Source of the DNA: Bacteroides thetaiotaomicron VPI-5482
Lineage (GTDB): Bacteria; Bacteroidota; Bacteroidia; Bacteroidales; Bacteroidaceae
Reading direction: 5' to 3'
Assembly (NCBI RefSeq): GCF_000011065.1
Contig: NC_004663.1
Location: forward strand, 806,001 to 870,000
Length of the DNA stretch: 64,000 nt
Every line of letters starts with the position of its first letter. Positions within the stretch are counted from its first letter, which is position 1. Shown here in pieces: positions 27,201-34,703 of this stretch. The position numbers and the translations under genes were made by a program. The notes below the pieces were generated by a model, which saw only the letters and a list, made by a program, of their open reading frames with translations, was not told the origin of the DNA and made no database searches.

Positions 27201-27493
27201 CCAGTATTTATATTTTAAATGAGTACAATGCGATTCGAAAACGCTTTCCCTGCCTTTCTTCTCTTCGTGCTTACGTGAAGGCATGGAATACGAAAGTGAT
27301 CCCCATTTTTCTGACGGTTGTTTCTACCATCCTTGGCTTTATCCCCTTTATGGTGGGAGCAGAGAAAGAAGGTTTCTGGTTTCCTTTGGCTGCAGGTACT
27401 ATCGGTGGATTGGTAATGTCCGTGATCGGCGTGTTTATTTTCTTGCCGGTACTGACTTTGAATAAAAAGAAGATGATGGTGAAGAAGCCTTGA
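24248..27493 (+). CDS. RND efflux permease 2
   Basis: This 1081-residue RND permease is clearly different from the one at 19613. The N-terminus is longer (MQDIGSEIKKSSKASAFTLI), the fourth membrane segment has SLNLVIDNTIVMSDHYL, and the tail is Lys-rich (NKKKMMVKKP). A basic linker (RRRKSSLTGVKRKWK) joins the two halves. It lies 31 bp after the TolC gene, with no second adaptor. It may pair with the same adaptor, either as an alternative pump or as a partner in a heteromeric pump as in MdtBC; the latter is inference. The substrate is unknown. Confidence 0.88.
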   Translation: MQDIGSEIKKSSKASAFTLIVAFISVALVGLALVPLLPVKLNPSRTLPGFSVWFGMGGTSARVVEMTATSKLEAMLARVKGIQSISSTSGNGWGSINVSLDKHADAAVARFEASTIIRQTWPELPAGVSYPYIQMASPEQKSQGPFIAFTINAPATPSLIQKYAEEHIKTRLAQLPGIYKINVSGATPMEWRLEYDYEQLRALGVSTDEISQAVGLHYQKEFLGTYDVEQAASGKEWIRLVLMPEHDNREFDAGQIQVKVKDGRTIRLDELVKVVRMEEQPQSYYRINGLNSIYLSVVAEEAANQLELSKKVQACMDDIRLSLPAGYEIHTSYDTTEFIHDELNKIYLRTGVTVAILLLFVLLITFSPKYLFLIVTSLTVNMAIAVIFYYVFGLEMQLYSLAGITVSLNLVIDNTIVMSDHYLRCKNRKAFMSVLAATLTTMGALVIIFFLDERIRLNLQDFAAVVMINLGVSLLVALFFVPSLIDKIGLKRRRKSSLTGVKRKWKMGNTRFLGWLRSKMRRGPVYFSHFYRWLIQRLCRWRVAVCLLLLLAFGLPVFLLPEKMDGDGKWAEIYNKTLGTPTYKEKVKPIVDKALGGSLRLFVQKVYEGSYFTRNEEVVLYANANLPNGSTLEQMNALIKRMETYLSEFKEIKQFQTSVESARRASISIRFTKENQKSGFPYTLKANMISKALQLGGGDWSIYGLQDQGFSNSVRENAGSFRVKMYGYNYDELYSWATKLKEVLLSHRRIREVTVGSNFSWWKDDYQEFYFELDKQRMIGAGIGAGELFAAIRPIYGRNQEIGSVVTEDGTEKIKLSSRQSDQRDIWAMQYYPFRVGDKEYKLAELAKVEKGQMPQEVAKENQQYRLCLQYEYIGASEQGNKLLKKDLEEFNELLPMGYKAEAESNNWSWGGGANKQYRLLLIVIAIIFFITSILFNSLKQPLAIIFVIPISYIGVFLTFYWFKLNFDQGGFASFILLCGITVNASIYILNEYNAIRKRFPCLSSLRAYVKAWNTKVIPIFLTVVSTILGFIPFMVGAEKEGFWFPLAAGTIGGLVMSVIGVFIFLPVLTLNKKKMMVKKP

Positions 27494-27500
27494 AGAAATA

Positions 27501-27567
27501 AATTAGCTATTAGCATATTTCGATTAGCTAATAGCTAATTTGTTTTTGCTAATAGCTAATCGAAATA
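27501..27567. repeat. Inverted, dispersed AGCTA-rich repeat
   Basis: The arms 27516-27535 and 27548-27567 pair with one mismatch around a T-rich loop, forming a bidirectional terminator-like hairpin between convergent genes. The first 30 nt (27501-27530) match 50131-50160 with three mismatches. Confidence 0.65.
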
Positions 27568-27583
27568 AGGTATAGGAGATAAT

Positions 27584-28138
27584 TCACCAGTTATTTCCTG
27601 CATTGCTGCTGCCGATCAGCATTTCTACCCGTTGCTTATACAAGTTGGCTCCCTCAGCGATGTTCTTTCCCGCATCTGCGGTTCCCATTCCGTAAACAAC
27701 AACAGGCGTTTGCCACGACATCCCCGAATGAATGGCACTAACCTGATAAGGACGTAAAAGCTCATCCACTGTGAAGCGGTTTCTGCCTCCGCTACGGTAT
27801 GCTTCATATTCGGAACCTGTGGTGGTTACTACTGTCAATGGTTTCCCGGCTACTGCCGGAGTCTTGGAAAGGAAGGTGAATACTTCGTCCTGCCATTTTT
27901 TGAGCAATGACGGCGCAGCCATCCAATGAAAGGGAAATTGATAAATGAGGGCGGAAGCATCGGAAATGATTTTGCTCCATTCGTCAACATCAAAAGAAGC
28001 GCCTTGCTGGTCGTAAAGATTGAATACTGCTACGCCTTCAATATCACTCACAGCATCAATCAGTGCTTTGTTTGCTTGTGATTCCTTCATATTGGGATGC
28101 GCCAGGAGAATCACCACTTTTCTTAAATCTTTATTCAT
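27584..28138 (-). CDS. NAD(P)H oxidoreductase, flavodoxin-like fold
   Basis: This protein of 184 residues belongs to the NAD(P)H:quinone oxidoreductase/KefF-MdaB group. A Rossmann-like start (KVVILLAHPNMKESQANKAL) with HPN is followed by ALIYQFPFHWMAAPSLLKKW, which is the FMN-contacting signature of the family, and by LTVVTTTGSEYEAY. It probably reduces quinones or other electrophiles with two electrons using FMN. I chose the Met at 28138; the ATG at 28144 adds two residues. It is a single gene convergent with the RND operon. Confidence 0.85.
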   Translation of the reverse strand: MNKDLRKVVILLAHPNMKESQANKALIDAVSDIEGVAVFNLYDQQGASFDVDEWSKIISDASALIYQFPFHWMAAPSLLKKWQDEVFTFLSKTPAVAGKPLTVVTTTGSEYEAYRSGGRNRFTVDELLRPYQVSAIHSGMSWQTPVVVYGMGTADAGKNIAEGANLYKQRVEMLIGSSNAGNNW

Positions 28139-28263
28139 AATCAATCGGGTATTTAGGATGAAACAACTACATCTATAATATAAAGGTCTAAAAATAAGAA
28201 AAAGTTTTCGAAACTCAATATCTTAATTAAAAATAAAAGAATCTCTCTTTGCTTTTGAATTTG

Positions 28264-28271
28264 TATTTTTG
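28264..28271 (+). promoter_or_regulatory. Candidate -7 box of nspC
   Basis: TATTTTTG matches TAnnTTTG, about 44 nt before the nspC ATG. Confidence 0.45.
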
Positions 28272-28314
28272 CAGGCACGTCCGTAAGGCGTTATTTTAGA
28301 TAATAAATTTATAT

Positions 28315-29454
28315 ATGATAGATTTCACCCAATTTCCTTCTCCTTGCTATATTATGGAGGAAGAACTCTTGCGAAAGAACCTGTGTCTGATAAAAAGCGT
28401 AGCCGACAGGGCAGGAGTAGAGATTATTCTCGCCTTCAAGTCATTCGCCATGTGGCGTTCATTTCCGATATTCCGCGAATACGTGGAGCATTCCACAGCA
28501 AGTTCTGTGTATGAAGCGCGTCTGGCATTGGAAGAATTTGGAAGTAAAGCCCATACTTATTCTCCTGCGTATACGGAACAGGATTTTCCGGAAATCATGC
28601 GTTGCAGCAGCCACATCACTTTTAATTCAATGGCACAGTTCCGTCGTTTCTATCCGATGACAGTGGCCGAAGGAAGCGGAATCTCCTGCGGTATCCGTGT
28701 GAATCCCGAATATTCGGAAGTAGAAACAGAACTTTATAATCCGTGCGCACCCGGTACCCGTTTCGGAATGACCGCCGACTTATTACCGGATACCTTGCCC
28801 AAAGGAATCGAAGGTTTCCATTGTCATTGTCACTGCGAATCTTCTTCTTTCGAGCTGGAACGTACTTTGCAGCATCTGGAAGAGAAATACTCCCGCTGGT
28901 TCCCGCAAATTAAATGGCTGAATCTGGGAGGCGGGCATCTGATGACCCGAAAAGATTATGATACAGAACATCTGATTAAATTATTGCAAGACCTGAAAGC
29001 ACGATATCCTCATTTGCAGATCATCCTTGAACCCGGTTCTGCTTTTACATGGCAGACAGGAGTCCTGACTTCGGAAGTGGTAGATATCGTTGAGAGTCGC
29101 GGTATCAAGACGGCTATTCTGAATGTGAGTTTCACCTGCCACATGCCCGATTGTCTGGAAATGCCTTATCAGCCTGCCGTTCGTGGTGCGGAGATGGGGA
29201 ATGAAGGAGAATTTATTTATCGTTTGGGAGGTAATTCTTGTTTGAGTGGTGATTATATGGGATTATGGAGTTTCGATCATGAGTTGCAGATCGGAGAACG
29301 GATTGTGTTCGAAGATATGATTCACTATACTATGGTCAAGACAAATATGTTTAACGGAATCCATCATCCCGCCATCGCTTTGTGGACAAAAGAAGGGAAA
29401 GCGGAAATATACAAGCAATTTTCTTATGAAGACTATCGGGACCGAATGAGTTGA
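28315..29454 (+). CDS. nspC: Carboxynorspermidine decarboxylase
   Basis: This is a fold-III (alanine-racemase-like) PLP decarboxylase of 379 residues. The PLP lysine is K42 in ILAFKSFAMW. Other family features are HSTASSVYEARLA, the HCHCHCESSSFELE cluster, the glycine-rich phosphate-binding LNLGGGHLMT, LEPGSAF, and the second-site NVSFTCHMPDCLEMPY with the catalytic Cys region. It makes norspermidine or spermidine from the carboxy forms, the alternative polyamine route of Bacteroidota with carboxyspermidine dehydrogenase. The partner gene is not in this window. Confidence 0.93.
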   Translation: MIDFTQFPSPCYIMEEELLRKNLCLIKSVADRAGVEIILAFKSFAMWRSFPIFREYVEHSTASSVYEARLALEEFGSKAHTYSPAYTEQDFPEIMRCSSHITFNSMAQFRRFYPMTVAEGSGISCGIRVNPEYSEVETELYNPCAPGTRFGMTADLLPDTLPKGIEGFHCHCHCESSSFELERTLQHLEEKYSRWFPQIKWLNLGGGHLMTRKDYDTEHLIKLLQDLKARYPHLQIILEPGSAFTWQTGVLTSEVVDIVESRGIKTAILNVSFTCHMPDCLEMPYQPAVRGAEMGNEGEFIYRLGGNSCLSGDYMGLWSFDHELQIGERIVFEDMIHYTMVKTNMFNGIHHPAIALWTKEGKAEIYKQFSYEDYRDRMS

Positions 29455-29522
29455 TAATCAAAACAATTGTTTGTTTGCGGAAACAAAGTGTGCAGATTCT
29501 TGTGAAAAAAAGATGCAGAATG

Positions 29523-29553
29523 TTTGCAGAATTACGGAAAATCCCTACCTTTG
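29523..29553 (+). promoter_or_regulatory. Consensus promoter of the tRNA cluster
   Basis: TTTG (29523-29526), exactly 19 nt, then TACCTTTG (29546-29553). It sits 20 nt before the first tRNA and is the best promoter match in the window. Confidence 0.75.
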
Positions 29554-29572
29554 CAACCGCAAACGAAAAAAT

Positions 29573-29645
29573 GCGGAAATAGCTCAGTTGGTAGAGCATA
29601 ACCTTGCCAAGGTTAGGGTCGCGAGTTCGAGTCTCGTTTTCCGCT
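29573..29645 (+). tRNA. tRNA-Gly(GCC)
   Basis: This 73-nt cloverleaf has the acceptor stem GCGGAAA/TTTCCGC, anticodon loop TTGCCAA and T-arm GTTCGAGTC-like loop. The 3' CCA is not encoded. The sequence is identical to the copies at 29888 and 30113. Confidence 0.95.
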
Positions 29646-29679
29646 CATGTTTCTTTGAAATGTTGGAAATATAATCTTT

Positions 29680-29761
29680 GCCCAGGTGGCGGAATTGGTA
29701 GACGCGCACGTTTCAGGTGCGTGTGTCGAGAGGCATGCAGGTTCGAGTCCTGTTCTGGGCA
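29680..29761 (+). tRNA. tRNA-Leu(CAG)
   Basis: This class II tRNA of 82 nt has acceptor GCCCAGG/TCTGGGC, anticodon loop TTCAGGT and a long variable arm. It is identical to the copy at 29993. Confidence 0.93.
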
Positions 29762-29785
29762 CAAAGATTTTAACTTTAAAATTCT

Positions 29786-29869
29786 GGAGAGGTGGCGGAA
29801 TTGGTAGACGCGCTACTTTGAGGGGGTAGTGACAGTTATGTCGTGGGAGTTCGAGTCTCCTTCTCTTCA
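29786..29869 (+). tRNA. tRNA-Leu(GAG)
   Basis: This class II tRNA of about 84 nt has acceptor GGAGAGG/TCTCTTC with wobble pairs, anticodon loop TTGAGGG and a long variable arm. Confidence 0.9.
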
Positions 29870-29887
29870 CAGTCATTAAAGTTATTT

Positions 29888-29960
29888 GCGGAAATAGCTC
29901 AGTTGGTAGAGCATAACCTTGCCAAGGTTAGGGTCGCGAGTTCGAGTCTCGTTTTCCGCT
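29888..29960 (+). tRNA. tRNA-Gly(GCC), second copy
   Basis: Identical to the first tRNA-Gly. The downstream spacer (CATGTTTCTTTGAAATGTTGG) is also shared, showing a duplicated Gly-Leu unit. Confidence 0.95.
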
Positions 29961-29992
29961 CATGTTTCTTTGAAATGTTGGAACTAAATTTT

Positions 29993-30074
29993 GCCCAGGT
30001 GGCGGAATTGGTAGACGCGCACGTTTCAGGTGCGTGTGTCGAGAGGCATGCAGGTTCGAGTCCTGTTCTGGGCA
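29993..30074 (+). tRNA. tRNA-Leu(CAG), second copy
   Basis: Identical to the tRNA at 29680, and part of the duplicated Gly-Leu unit. Confidence 0.93.
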
Positions 30075-30112
30075 CAAGAAATTCAGATTTCTGAATGGAG
30101 AAAATTTAGTTT

Positions 30113-30185
30113 GCGGAAATAGCTCAGTTGGTAGAGCATAACCTTGCCAAGGTTAGGGTCGCGAGTTCGAGTCTCGTTTTCCGCT
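30113..30185 (+). tRNA. tRNA-Gly(GCC), third copy
   Basis: Identical to the other two tRNA-Gly genes. It is the last tRNA before a terminator hairpin. Confidence 0.95.
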
Positions 30186-30194
30186 CAAAGTAGT

Positions 30195-30230
30195 GAGGTT
30201 GTCAGTCGATAAGATTGGCGACCTCTTTTT
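30195..30230 (+). terminator. Terminator of the tRNA cluster
   Basis: A 9-bp stem (GAGGTTGTC at 30195-30203 with GGCGACCTC-type arm at 30217-30225, two wobble pairs) is followed by five T residues. Confidence 0.7.
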
Positions 30231-30241
30231 GTAATTACGAA

Positions 30242-30278
30242 AGTCGATGTACTTCCCCCAAAAAGAGTGTCATCGACT
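30242..30278 (+). other. Inverted repeat in the leader of the first nagA-like gene
   Basis: AGTCGATG (30242-30249) and CATCGACT (30271-30278) can pair in the untranslated leader 36 nt before the ATG. It could be a regulatory hairpin, and the evidence is the repeat only. Confidence 0.3.
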
Positions 30279-30313
30279 CACACAGACCTATAATTAATTT
30301 AAGAACTTGTGAT

Positions 30314-31480
30314 ATGTTAACACAAATCATTAATGCGCGCATCCTCACCCCTCAGGGCTGGTTGAAGGATGGGTCCGTACTTATTCGTGATCATAAAATT
30401 CTGGAAGTGACTAACTGCGACCTGGCGGTTATCGGAGCAAAACTGATTGATGCCAAGGGCATGTATATCGTTCCGGGAGGAGTAGAAATTCATGTTCATG
30501 GCGGTGGTGGAAGAGACTTTATGGAGGGGACGGAAGACGCCTTCCGGACAGCGATTAAAGCTCACATGCAACACGGAACTACCAGTATTTTCCCCACACT
30601 TTCTTCTTCTACTATTCCTATGATCCGTGCAGCCGCAGAAACAACTGAAAAGATGATGGCAGAGCCGGACAGTCCCGTACTCGGCCTGCATCTGGAAGGA
30701 CATTACTTCAATATGGAGATGGCAGGCGGACAGATTCCGGAGAATATCAAAAATCCTGATCCGGAAGAGTATATCCCTTTGCTGGAAGAAACCCATTGCA
30801 TCAAACGTTGGGATGCGGCACCGGAACTTCCGGGGGCTATGCAGTTCGGAAAGTATATCACCGCAAAAGGCGTATTGGCATCTGTAGGACATACACAGGC
30901 TGAATTTGAAGATATCCAGACTGCGTATGAGGCAGGATATACGCATGCTACACATTTCTACAATGCTATGCCCGGATTTCACAAACGGAAGGAATATAAG
31001 TATGAAGGTACGGTAGAAAGTATTTATTTGATTGATGATATGACAGTGGAAGTCGTGGCCGATGGCATTCATGTGCCTCCTACCATTCTTCGTCTGGTCT
31101 ATAAGATAAAAGGAGTGGAGCGTACGTGCCTGATCACTGATGCGCTGGCTTGTGCGGCAAGTGACAGTAAGACTGCTTTTGATCCGCGTGTCATTATCGA
31201 AGACGGTGTGTGCAAACTGGCAGACCGCTCTGCATTGGCAGGAAGTGTGGCGACGATGGACCGTCTGATCCGTACGATGGTGCAGAATGCTGAAATTCCT
31301 TTGGCGGATGCTGTGAGGATGGCTTCCGAGACTCCGGCCCGTATCATGGGAGTGCTCGACCGCAAAGGTACGTTGGAACGTGGCAAGGACGCGGATATTA
31401 TTGCTTTGGATAGAGATCTGAATGTAAGAGCGGTCTGGGCGATGGGACAATTGGTAGAAGGTACAAACAAGCTGTTTTAA
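30314..31480 (+). CDS. nagA: N-acetylglucosamine-6-phosphate deacetylase (copy 1)
   Basis: The product is 388 residues when started at ATG 30314 (MLTQIINARILTPQGWLK), the start matched by the downstream paralogue; an open frame extends 33 codons further upstream without family similarity. This amidohydrolase removes acetyl from GlcNAc-6-P, giving GlcN-6-P. Features are HVHGGGG (metal HxH), the metal Glu in LHLEGHYFN, His in SVGHTQAEF, HATHFYNAMPGFHKR, and the catalytic Asp in LITDALA. The usual E-G-P of the metal motif is E-G-H here. The C-terminus has the family RKGTLERGKDADI and LDRDLNVRAVWAMG. It forms a tandem pair with the next gene, 18 bp away. Confidence 0.9.
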   Translation: MLTQIINARILTPQGWLKDGSVLIRDHKILEVTNCDLAVIGAKLIDAKGMYIVPGGVEIHVHGGGGRDFMEGTEDAFRTAIKAHMQHGTTSIFPTLSSSTIPMIRAAAETTEKMMAEPDSPVLGLHLEGHYFNMEMAGGQIPENIKNPDPEEYIPLLEETHCIKRWDAAPELPGAMQFGKYITAKGVLASVGHTQAEFEDIQTAYEAGYTHATHFYNAMPGFHKRKEYKYEGTVESIYLIDDMTVEVVADGIHVPPTILRLVYKIKGVERTCLITDALACAASDSKTAFDPRVIIEDGVCKLADRSALAGSVATMDRLIRTMVQNAEIPLADAVRMASETPARIMGVLDRKGTLERGKDADIIALDRDLNVRAVWAMGQLVEGTNKLF

Positions 31481-31498
31481 CGACTAAAAAAGAAAACG

Positions 31499-32671
31499 AT
31501 GTTAACTCAAATAATCAACGGTAGAATACTTACTCCGCAAGGCTGGCTGAAAGACGGCTCTGTATTGATTTGTGATGGAAAAATATTAGAGGTAACCAAC
31601 AGTGATCTGGCAGTTATCGGTGCAACAGTGATTGATGCGAGAGGAATGACAATCGTACCGGGATTTGTCAGTATGCATGCGCATGGTGGCGGCGGCCATG
31701 ATTTTACCGAAGCAACGGAGGAGGCTTTCCGTATCGCAGCAACTGCTCATTTGAAGCATGGAGCTACCGGCATATTTCCTACTTTGTCATCTACTTCGTT
31801 TGAGAGGATATATCAGGCGGTCGATGTTTGTGAGAAGCTGATGAAGGAACCGGAGTCTCCGATTCTCGGTCTGCATATCGAAGGGCCTTATCTGAATCCG
31901 AAGATGGCAGGAAGCCAGTATGACGGTTTTCTGAAAACTCCCGATGAAAATGAATATGTGCCGCTGTTGGAACATACTTCCTGTATCAAGCGCTGGGATA
32001 TCAGTCCCGAATTGCATGGGGCACATGATTTTGCAAAATACACTCGTTCCAAGGGAATTATGACAGCCGTTACTCATACGGAGGCTGAATATGATGAGAT
32101 TAAGGCAGCGTATGCGGTAGGATTCTCGCATGCTGCTCATTTCTATAATGCGATGCCCGGTTTTCATAAACGTCGCGAATATAAATATGAAGGTACGGTA
32201 GAGAGTGTATATCTGACAGATGGAATGACGGTAGAAGTTATTGCAGACGGTATTCACTTGCCTGCTACTATTCTGAAACTGGTTTATAAACTGAAAGGGG
32301 TAGAGAATACTTGTCTGGTGACTGATGCGTTGGCTTATGCTGCCAATGAAGGGAACGAGCCGATTGATCCGCGTTATATTATTGAGGACGGAGTATGTAA
32401 GATGGCGGATCATTCTGCATTAGCCGGTAGTCTGGCGACTATGGATGTGTTGGTTCGTACGATGGTGAAGAAAGCAAGTATTCCTTTGGAAGATGCTGTG
32501 CGTATGGCTTCCGAAACTCCTGCCCGTCTGATTGGTGTGAGCGATCGGAAAGGGGCATTGTCTAAAGGTAAAGATGCTGATATTGTGATACTTGATAAGG
32601 AATTGAATGTACGGTGTGTCTGGTCGATGGGAAAAGTTGTTCCGGGGACTGATAGATTGCTGCATAAATGA
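31499..32671 (+). CDS. nagA: N-acetylglucosamine-6-phosphate deacetylase (copy 2)
   Basis: This 390-residue paralogue of the preceding gene is strongly similar throughout (MLTQIINGRILTPQGWLK at the start). Metal and catalytic motifs are intact: HAHGGGG, LHIEGPYLNPKMAG, AVTHTEAEYD, HAAHFYNAMPGFHKR and LVTDALAY. Here the canonical EGP is kept. The two copies may differ in substrate (for example ManNAc-6-P, GalNAc-6-P or muropeptide-derived sugars), or one may be redundant. A terminator follows the gene. Confidence 0.9.
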   Translation: MLTQIINGRILTPQGWLKDGSVLICDGKILEVTNSDLAVIGATVIDARGMTIVPGFVSMHAHGGGGHDFTEATEEAFRIAATAHLKHGATGIFPTLSSTSFERIYQAVDVCEKLMKEPESPILGLHIEGPYLNPKMAGSQYDGFLKTPDENEYVPLLEHTSCIKRWDISPELHGAHDFAKYTRSKGIMTAVTHTEAEYDEIKAAYAVGFSHAAHFYNAMPGFHKRREYKYEGTVESVYLTDGMTVEVIADGIHLPATILKLVYKLKGVENTCLVTDALAYAANEGNEPIDPRYIIEDGVCKMADHSALAGSLATMDVLVRTMVKKASIPLEDAVRMASETPARLIGVSDRKGALSKGKDADIVILDKELNVRCVWSMGKVVPGTDRLLHK

Positions 32672-32700
32672 TAAGTGCTATCTGTTAAATCTGAAAATAG

Positions 32701-32749
32701 AAAGTCCGAACCTTTAAATTGCAAAAAGCAATTGGGATTCGGACTTTTT
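32701..32749 (+). terminator. Terminator after the nagA pair
   Basis: AAAGTCCGAA (32701-32710) pairs with TTCGGACTTT (32739-32748) and runs into T residues. The arms also suit the convergent thioredoxin gene. Confidence 0.75.
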
Positions 32750-32792
32750 CAGTAAGAAAAGTAGTAATGTGAGTACTCTATATTCTATTTTA

Positions 32793-33152
32793 TCATGAAA
32801 ATAGAGTCGTTTCTATAAACTCTTTCAATTGAACCTTATTCATTGTACCGAGTTTCATTATCGGTTTGCCATTCACCGGGCAAAGCAAAAGGTTGGGAAT
32901 TGTCCGAATCTTGAATGCACTTTCCAGTTCCTCTTCCTGATCGACGTCTACTTTATAAATGTCCAGTCTCCCTTTATATTCTTCTGCTAATTGGTCCAAT
33001 ATGGGTGATAATGCCTTGCAATAACCACACCATGGAGCATGAAAATCGACTAAACAAGGTTTATTCCCTTTATATTCCCAATTATCCGGATAAGATTGAT
33101 AATCAGCAACTTTCTCAACAAAGCTTTCTTTGGTTAAATCTATAATTTTCAT
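32793..33152 (-). CDS. Thioredoxin
   Basis: This is a 119-residue thioredoxin with MKIIDLTKESFVEKV at the start and the active site APWCGYCKALSP (WCGYC near residues 46-50), the cis-Pro region RTIPNLLLCPVNG, and a C-terminal helix. The open frame extends 43 codons upstream, but a minus-strand promoter (33193-33200) lies inside that extension, which supports the start at 33152. The WCGYC active site differs from the common WCGPC and implies a somewhat altered redox potential. No signal peptide is present, so it is cytoplasmic. Confidence 0.88.
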   Translation of the reverse strand: MKIIDLTKESFVEKVADYQSYPDNWEYKGNKPCLVDFHAPWCGYCKALSPILDQLAEEYKGRLDIYKVDVDQEEELESAFKIRTIPNLLLCPVNGKPIMKLGTMNKVQLKEFIETTLFS

Positions 33153-33192
33153 ATTTCCTGTTTTTAATGATTCATTATTTATTTCTACTTTG

Positions 33193-33200
33193 CAAAGATA
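33193..33200 (-). promoter_or_regulatory. -7 box of the thioredoxin gene
   Basis: The minus strand reads TATCTTTG, about 40 nt before the chosen ATG. Confidence 0.5.
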
Positions 33201-33343
33201 GGGGTATGGTAGAGAAAGAGGGATAGCCATTCTTCCTGTTGTGTTTACAATTTTTCCTTTCCTTAGATATTTTCTAATCAAATTCTAATCTGAAATGAGA
33301 GCCTTATAATCGCTTTTATCCAGCCTCTACCGTTGCAGAGTTG

Positions 33344-33351
33344 TACTTTTG
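33344..33351 (+). promoter_or_regulatory. -7 box of the heavy-metal efflux operon
   Basis: TACTTTTG lies 35 nt upstream of the TolC-like gene. Confidence 0.5.
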
Positions 33352-33385
33352 TCGGAAAACAAATTAAGGTAACAAAAAGATTGCG

Positions 33386-34648
33386 ATGAACAGAGCATTT
33401 TTATTTTTACTATTTCTTCTATTGGCAGGAAAGATGTGTGCGCAACAGGTTGCAGGCACATTGACACTGAAAGAAGCAGAGCAGCGTTTTTTAGAGCGCA
33501 ATTTATCGTTGATAGCCGAGCGGTACAATATCGACATGGCACAGGCGCAGGTATTACAAGCCAAATTGTTTGAAAATCCGGTCATTTCGCTGGAACAGAA
33601 TGTCTACAACCGATTGAACGGGAAGTATTTTGATTTTGGAAAAGAAGGGGAAGCTGTTGTTGAAATAGAACAGGTGATCCATCTTGCCGGTCAGCGGAAC
33701 AAGCAAGTCCGGCTGGAAAAAATCAATAAGGAAATAGCTGAATACCAGTTTGAAGAAGTAATGCGGACGCTCCGTCAGGAATTGAATGAAAAGTTTGTAG
33801 AAGTCTACTTTCTTTCTAAGTCCATTGCCATCTATGAAAAGGAAGTAAATTCCCTGCAAGTACTTTTGGGCGGAATGAAAATTCAGCAGGAAAAGGGAAA
33901 CATCTCTTTAATGGAAATTTCCCGTCTGGAATCCATGCTCTTCTCCTTGAGGAAAGAGAAGAACGAACGGGAGAATGATTTACTGACTACCAGGGGAGAA
34001 CTGAATTTATTACTGAACCTTCCGGAAGATACACAAGTTCAACTCTCATTAGACGAAGAAGTACTGCAACAACTGGACCTGTCGCAATTATCATTTGCAG
34101 ACCTGAAAGCAATCATCAATGAACGGCCCGACCAAAAGATTGCCCGAAGCACAGTGAATGCCTCCCGTGCAAATCTGAAACTACAGAAGTCAATGGCCTT
34201 TCCCGAGTTCTCTGTGAAAGGGAATTATGACCGTGTAGGAAACTTTATCAATGACTATTTCGCGATAGGAGTAAGCCTGTCCGTACCTATCTTCAACCGT
34301 AATCAGGGAAATATCAAAGCAGCCCGCTTCAGTATCCAGCAGGCGGGAGTGCAGCAGGAATATGCTGCCAATCGTGCCGATATGGAACTCTTCACCGCTT
34401 ATACGTCTCTGGAGAAAGCGACTCAACTCTATCAATCCACTAATATGGACCTGGAACGTAACTTCGAGAAATTGATCACAGGAGTCAATGAGAATTTCAC
34501 CAGAAAGAATATCAGCCTGCTGGAATTTATCGACTATTATGACAGCTATAAAGAAACCTGTATCCAACTATACGAGATAAAGAAAAACGTATTTCTCGCT
34601 ATGGAAAACCTGAATACAGTTGTCGGACAAAATGTATTGAACTACTAA
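33386..34648 (+). CDS. TolC-family channel of the heavy-metal pump (CzcC-like)
   Basis: This 420-residue outer-membrane factor has signal MNRAFLFLLFLLLAGKMCAQ and two TolC repeats with long coiled helices (residues about 25-220 and 240-415). VIHLAGQRNKQVRLE near residue 105 is a stretch seen in CusC/CzcC-type Bacteroidota proteins. It is the first gene of a CBA-type operon, followed at 13 bp by the adaptor and then by the HME-RND permease. It exports metal ions across the outer membrane. Confidence 0.9.
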   Translation: MNRAFLFLLFLLLAGKMCAQQVAGTLTLKEAEQRFLERNLSLIAERYNIDMAQAQVLQAKLFENPVISLEQNVYNRLNGKYFDFGKEGEAVVEIEQVIHLAGQRNKQVRLEKINKEIAEYQFEEVMRTLRQELNEKFVEVYFLSKSIAIYEKEVNSLQVLLGGMKIQQEKGNISLMEISRLESMLFSLRKEKNERENDLLTTRGELNLLLNLPEDTQVQLSLDEEVLQQLDLSQLSFADLKAIINERPDQKIARSTVNASRANLKLQKSMAFPEFSVKGNYDRVGNFINDYFAIGVSLSVPIFNRNQGNIKAARFSIQQAGVQQEYAANRADMELFTAYTSLEKATQLYQSTNMDLERNFEKLITGVNENFTRKNISLLEFIDYYDSYKETCIQLYEIKKNVFLAMENLNTVVGQNVLNY

Positions 34649-34703
34649 TAAACCGACCAATATGAAACGATTAAAGATCACAATCCATAAATTATCAAAG
34701 ACT

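Noticed and set aside
29471..30094. Short open frames across the tRNA cluster
   Set aside because: They read through tRNA sequence, and the repeated amino-acid strings come from the duplicated tRNAs.
30215..30313. 33-codon N-terminal extension of the first nagA-like protein
   Set aside because: It overlaps the tRNA terminator and leader hairpin, and the paralogue starts at the equivalent of ATG 30314.
30317..31450. 377-codon minus-strand open frame opposite the first nagA-like gene
   Set aside because: It is antisense to a gene with intact catalytic motifs, and the same kind of shadow appears opposite the second copy.
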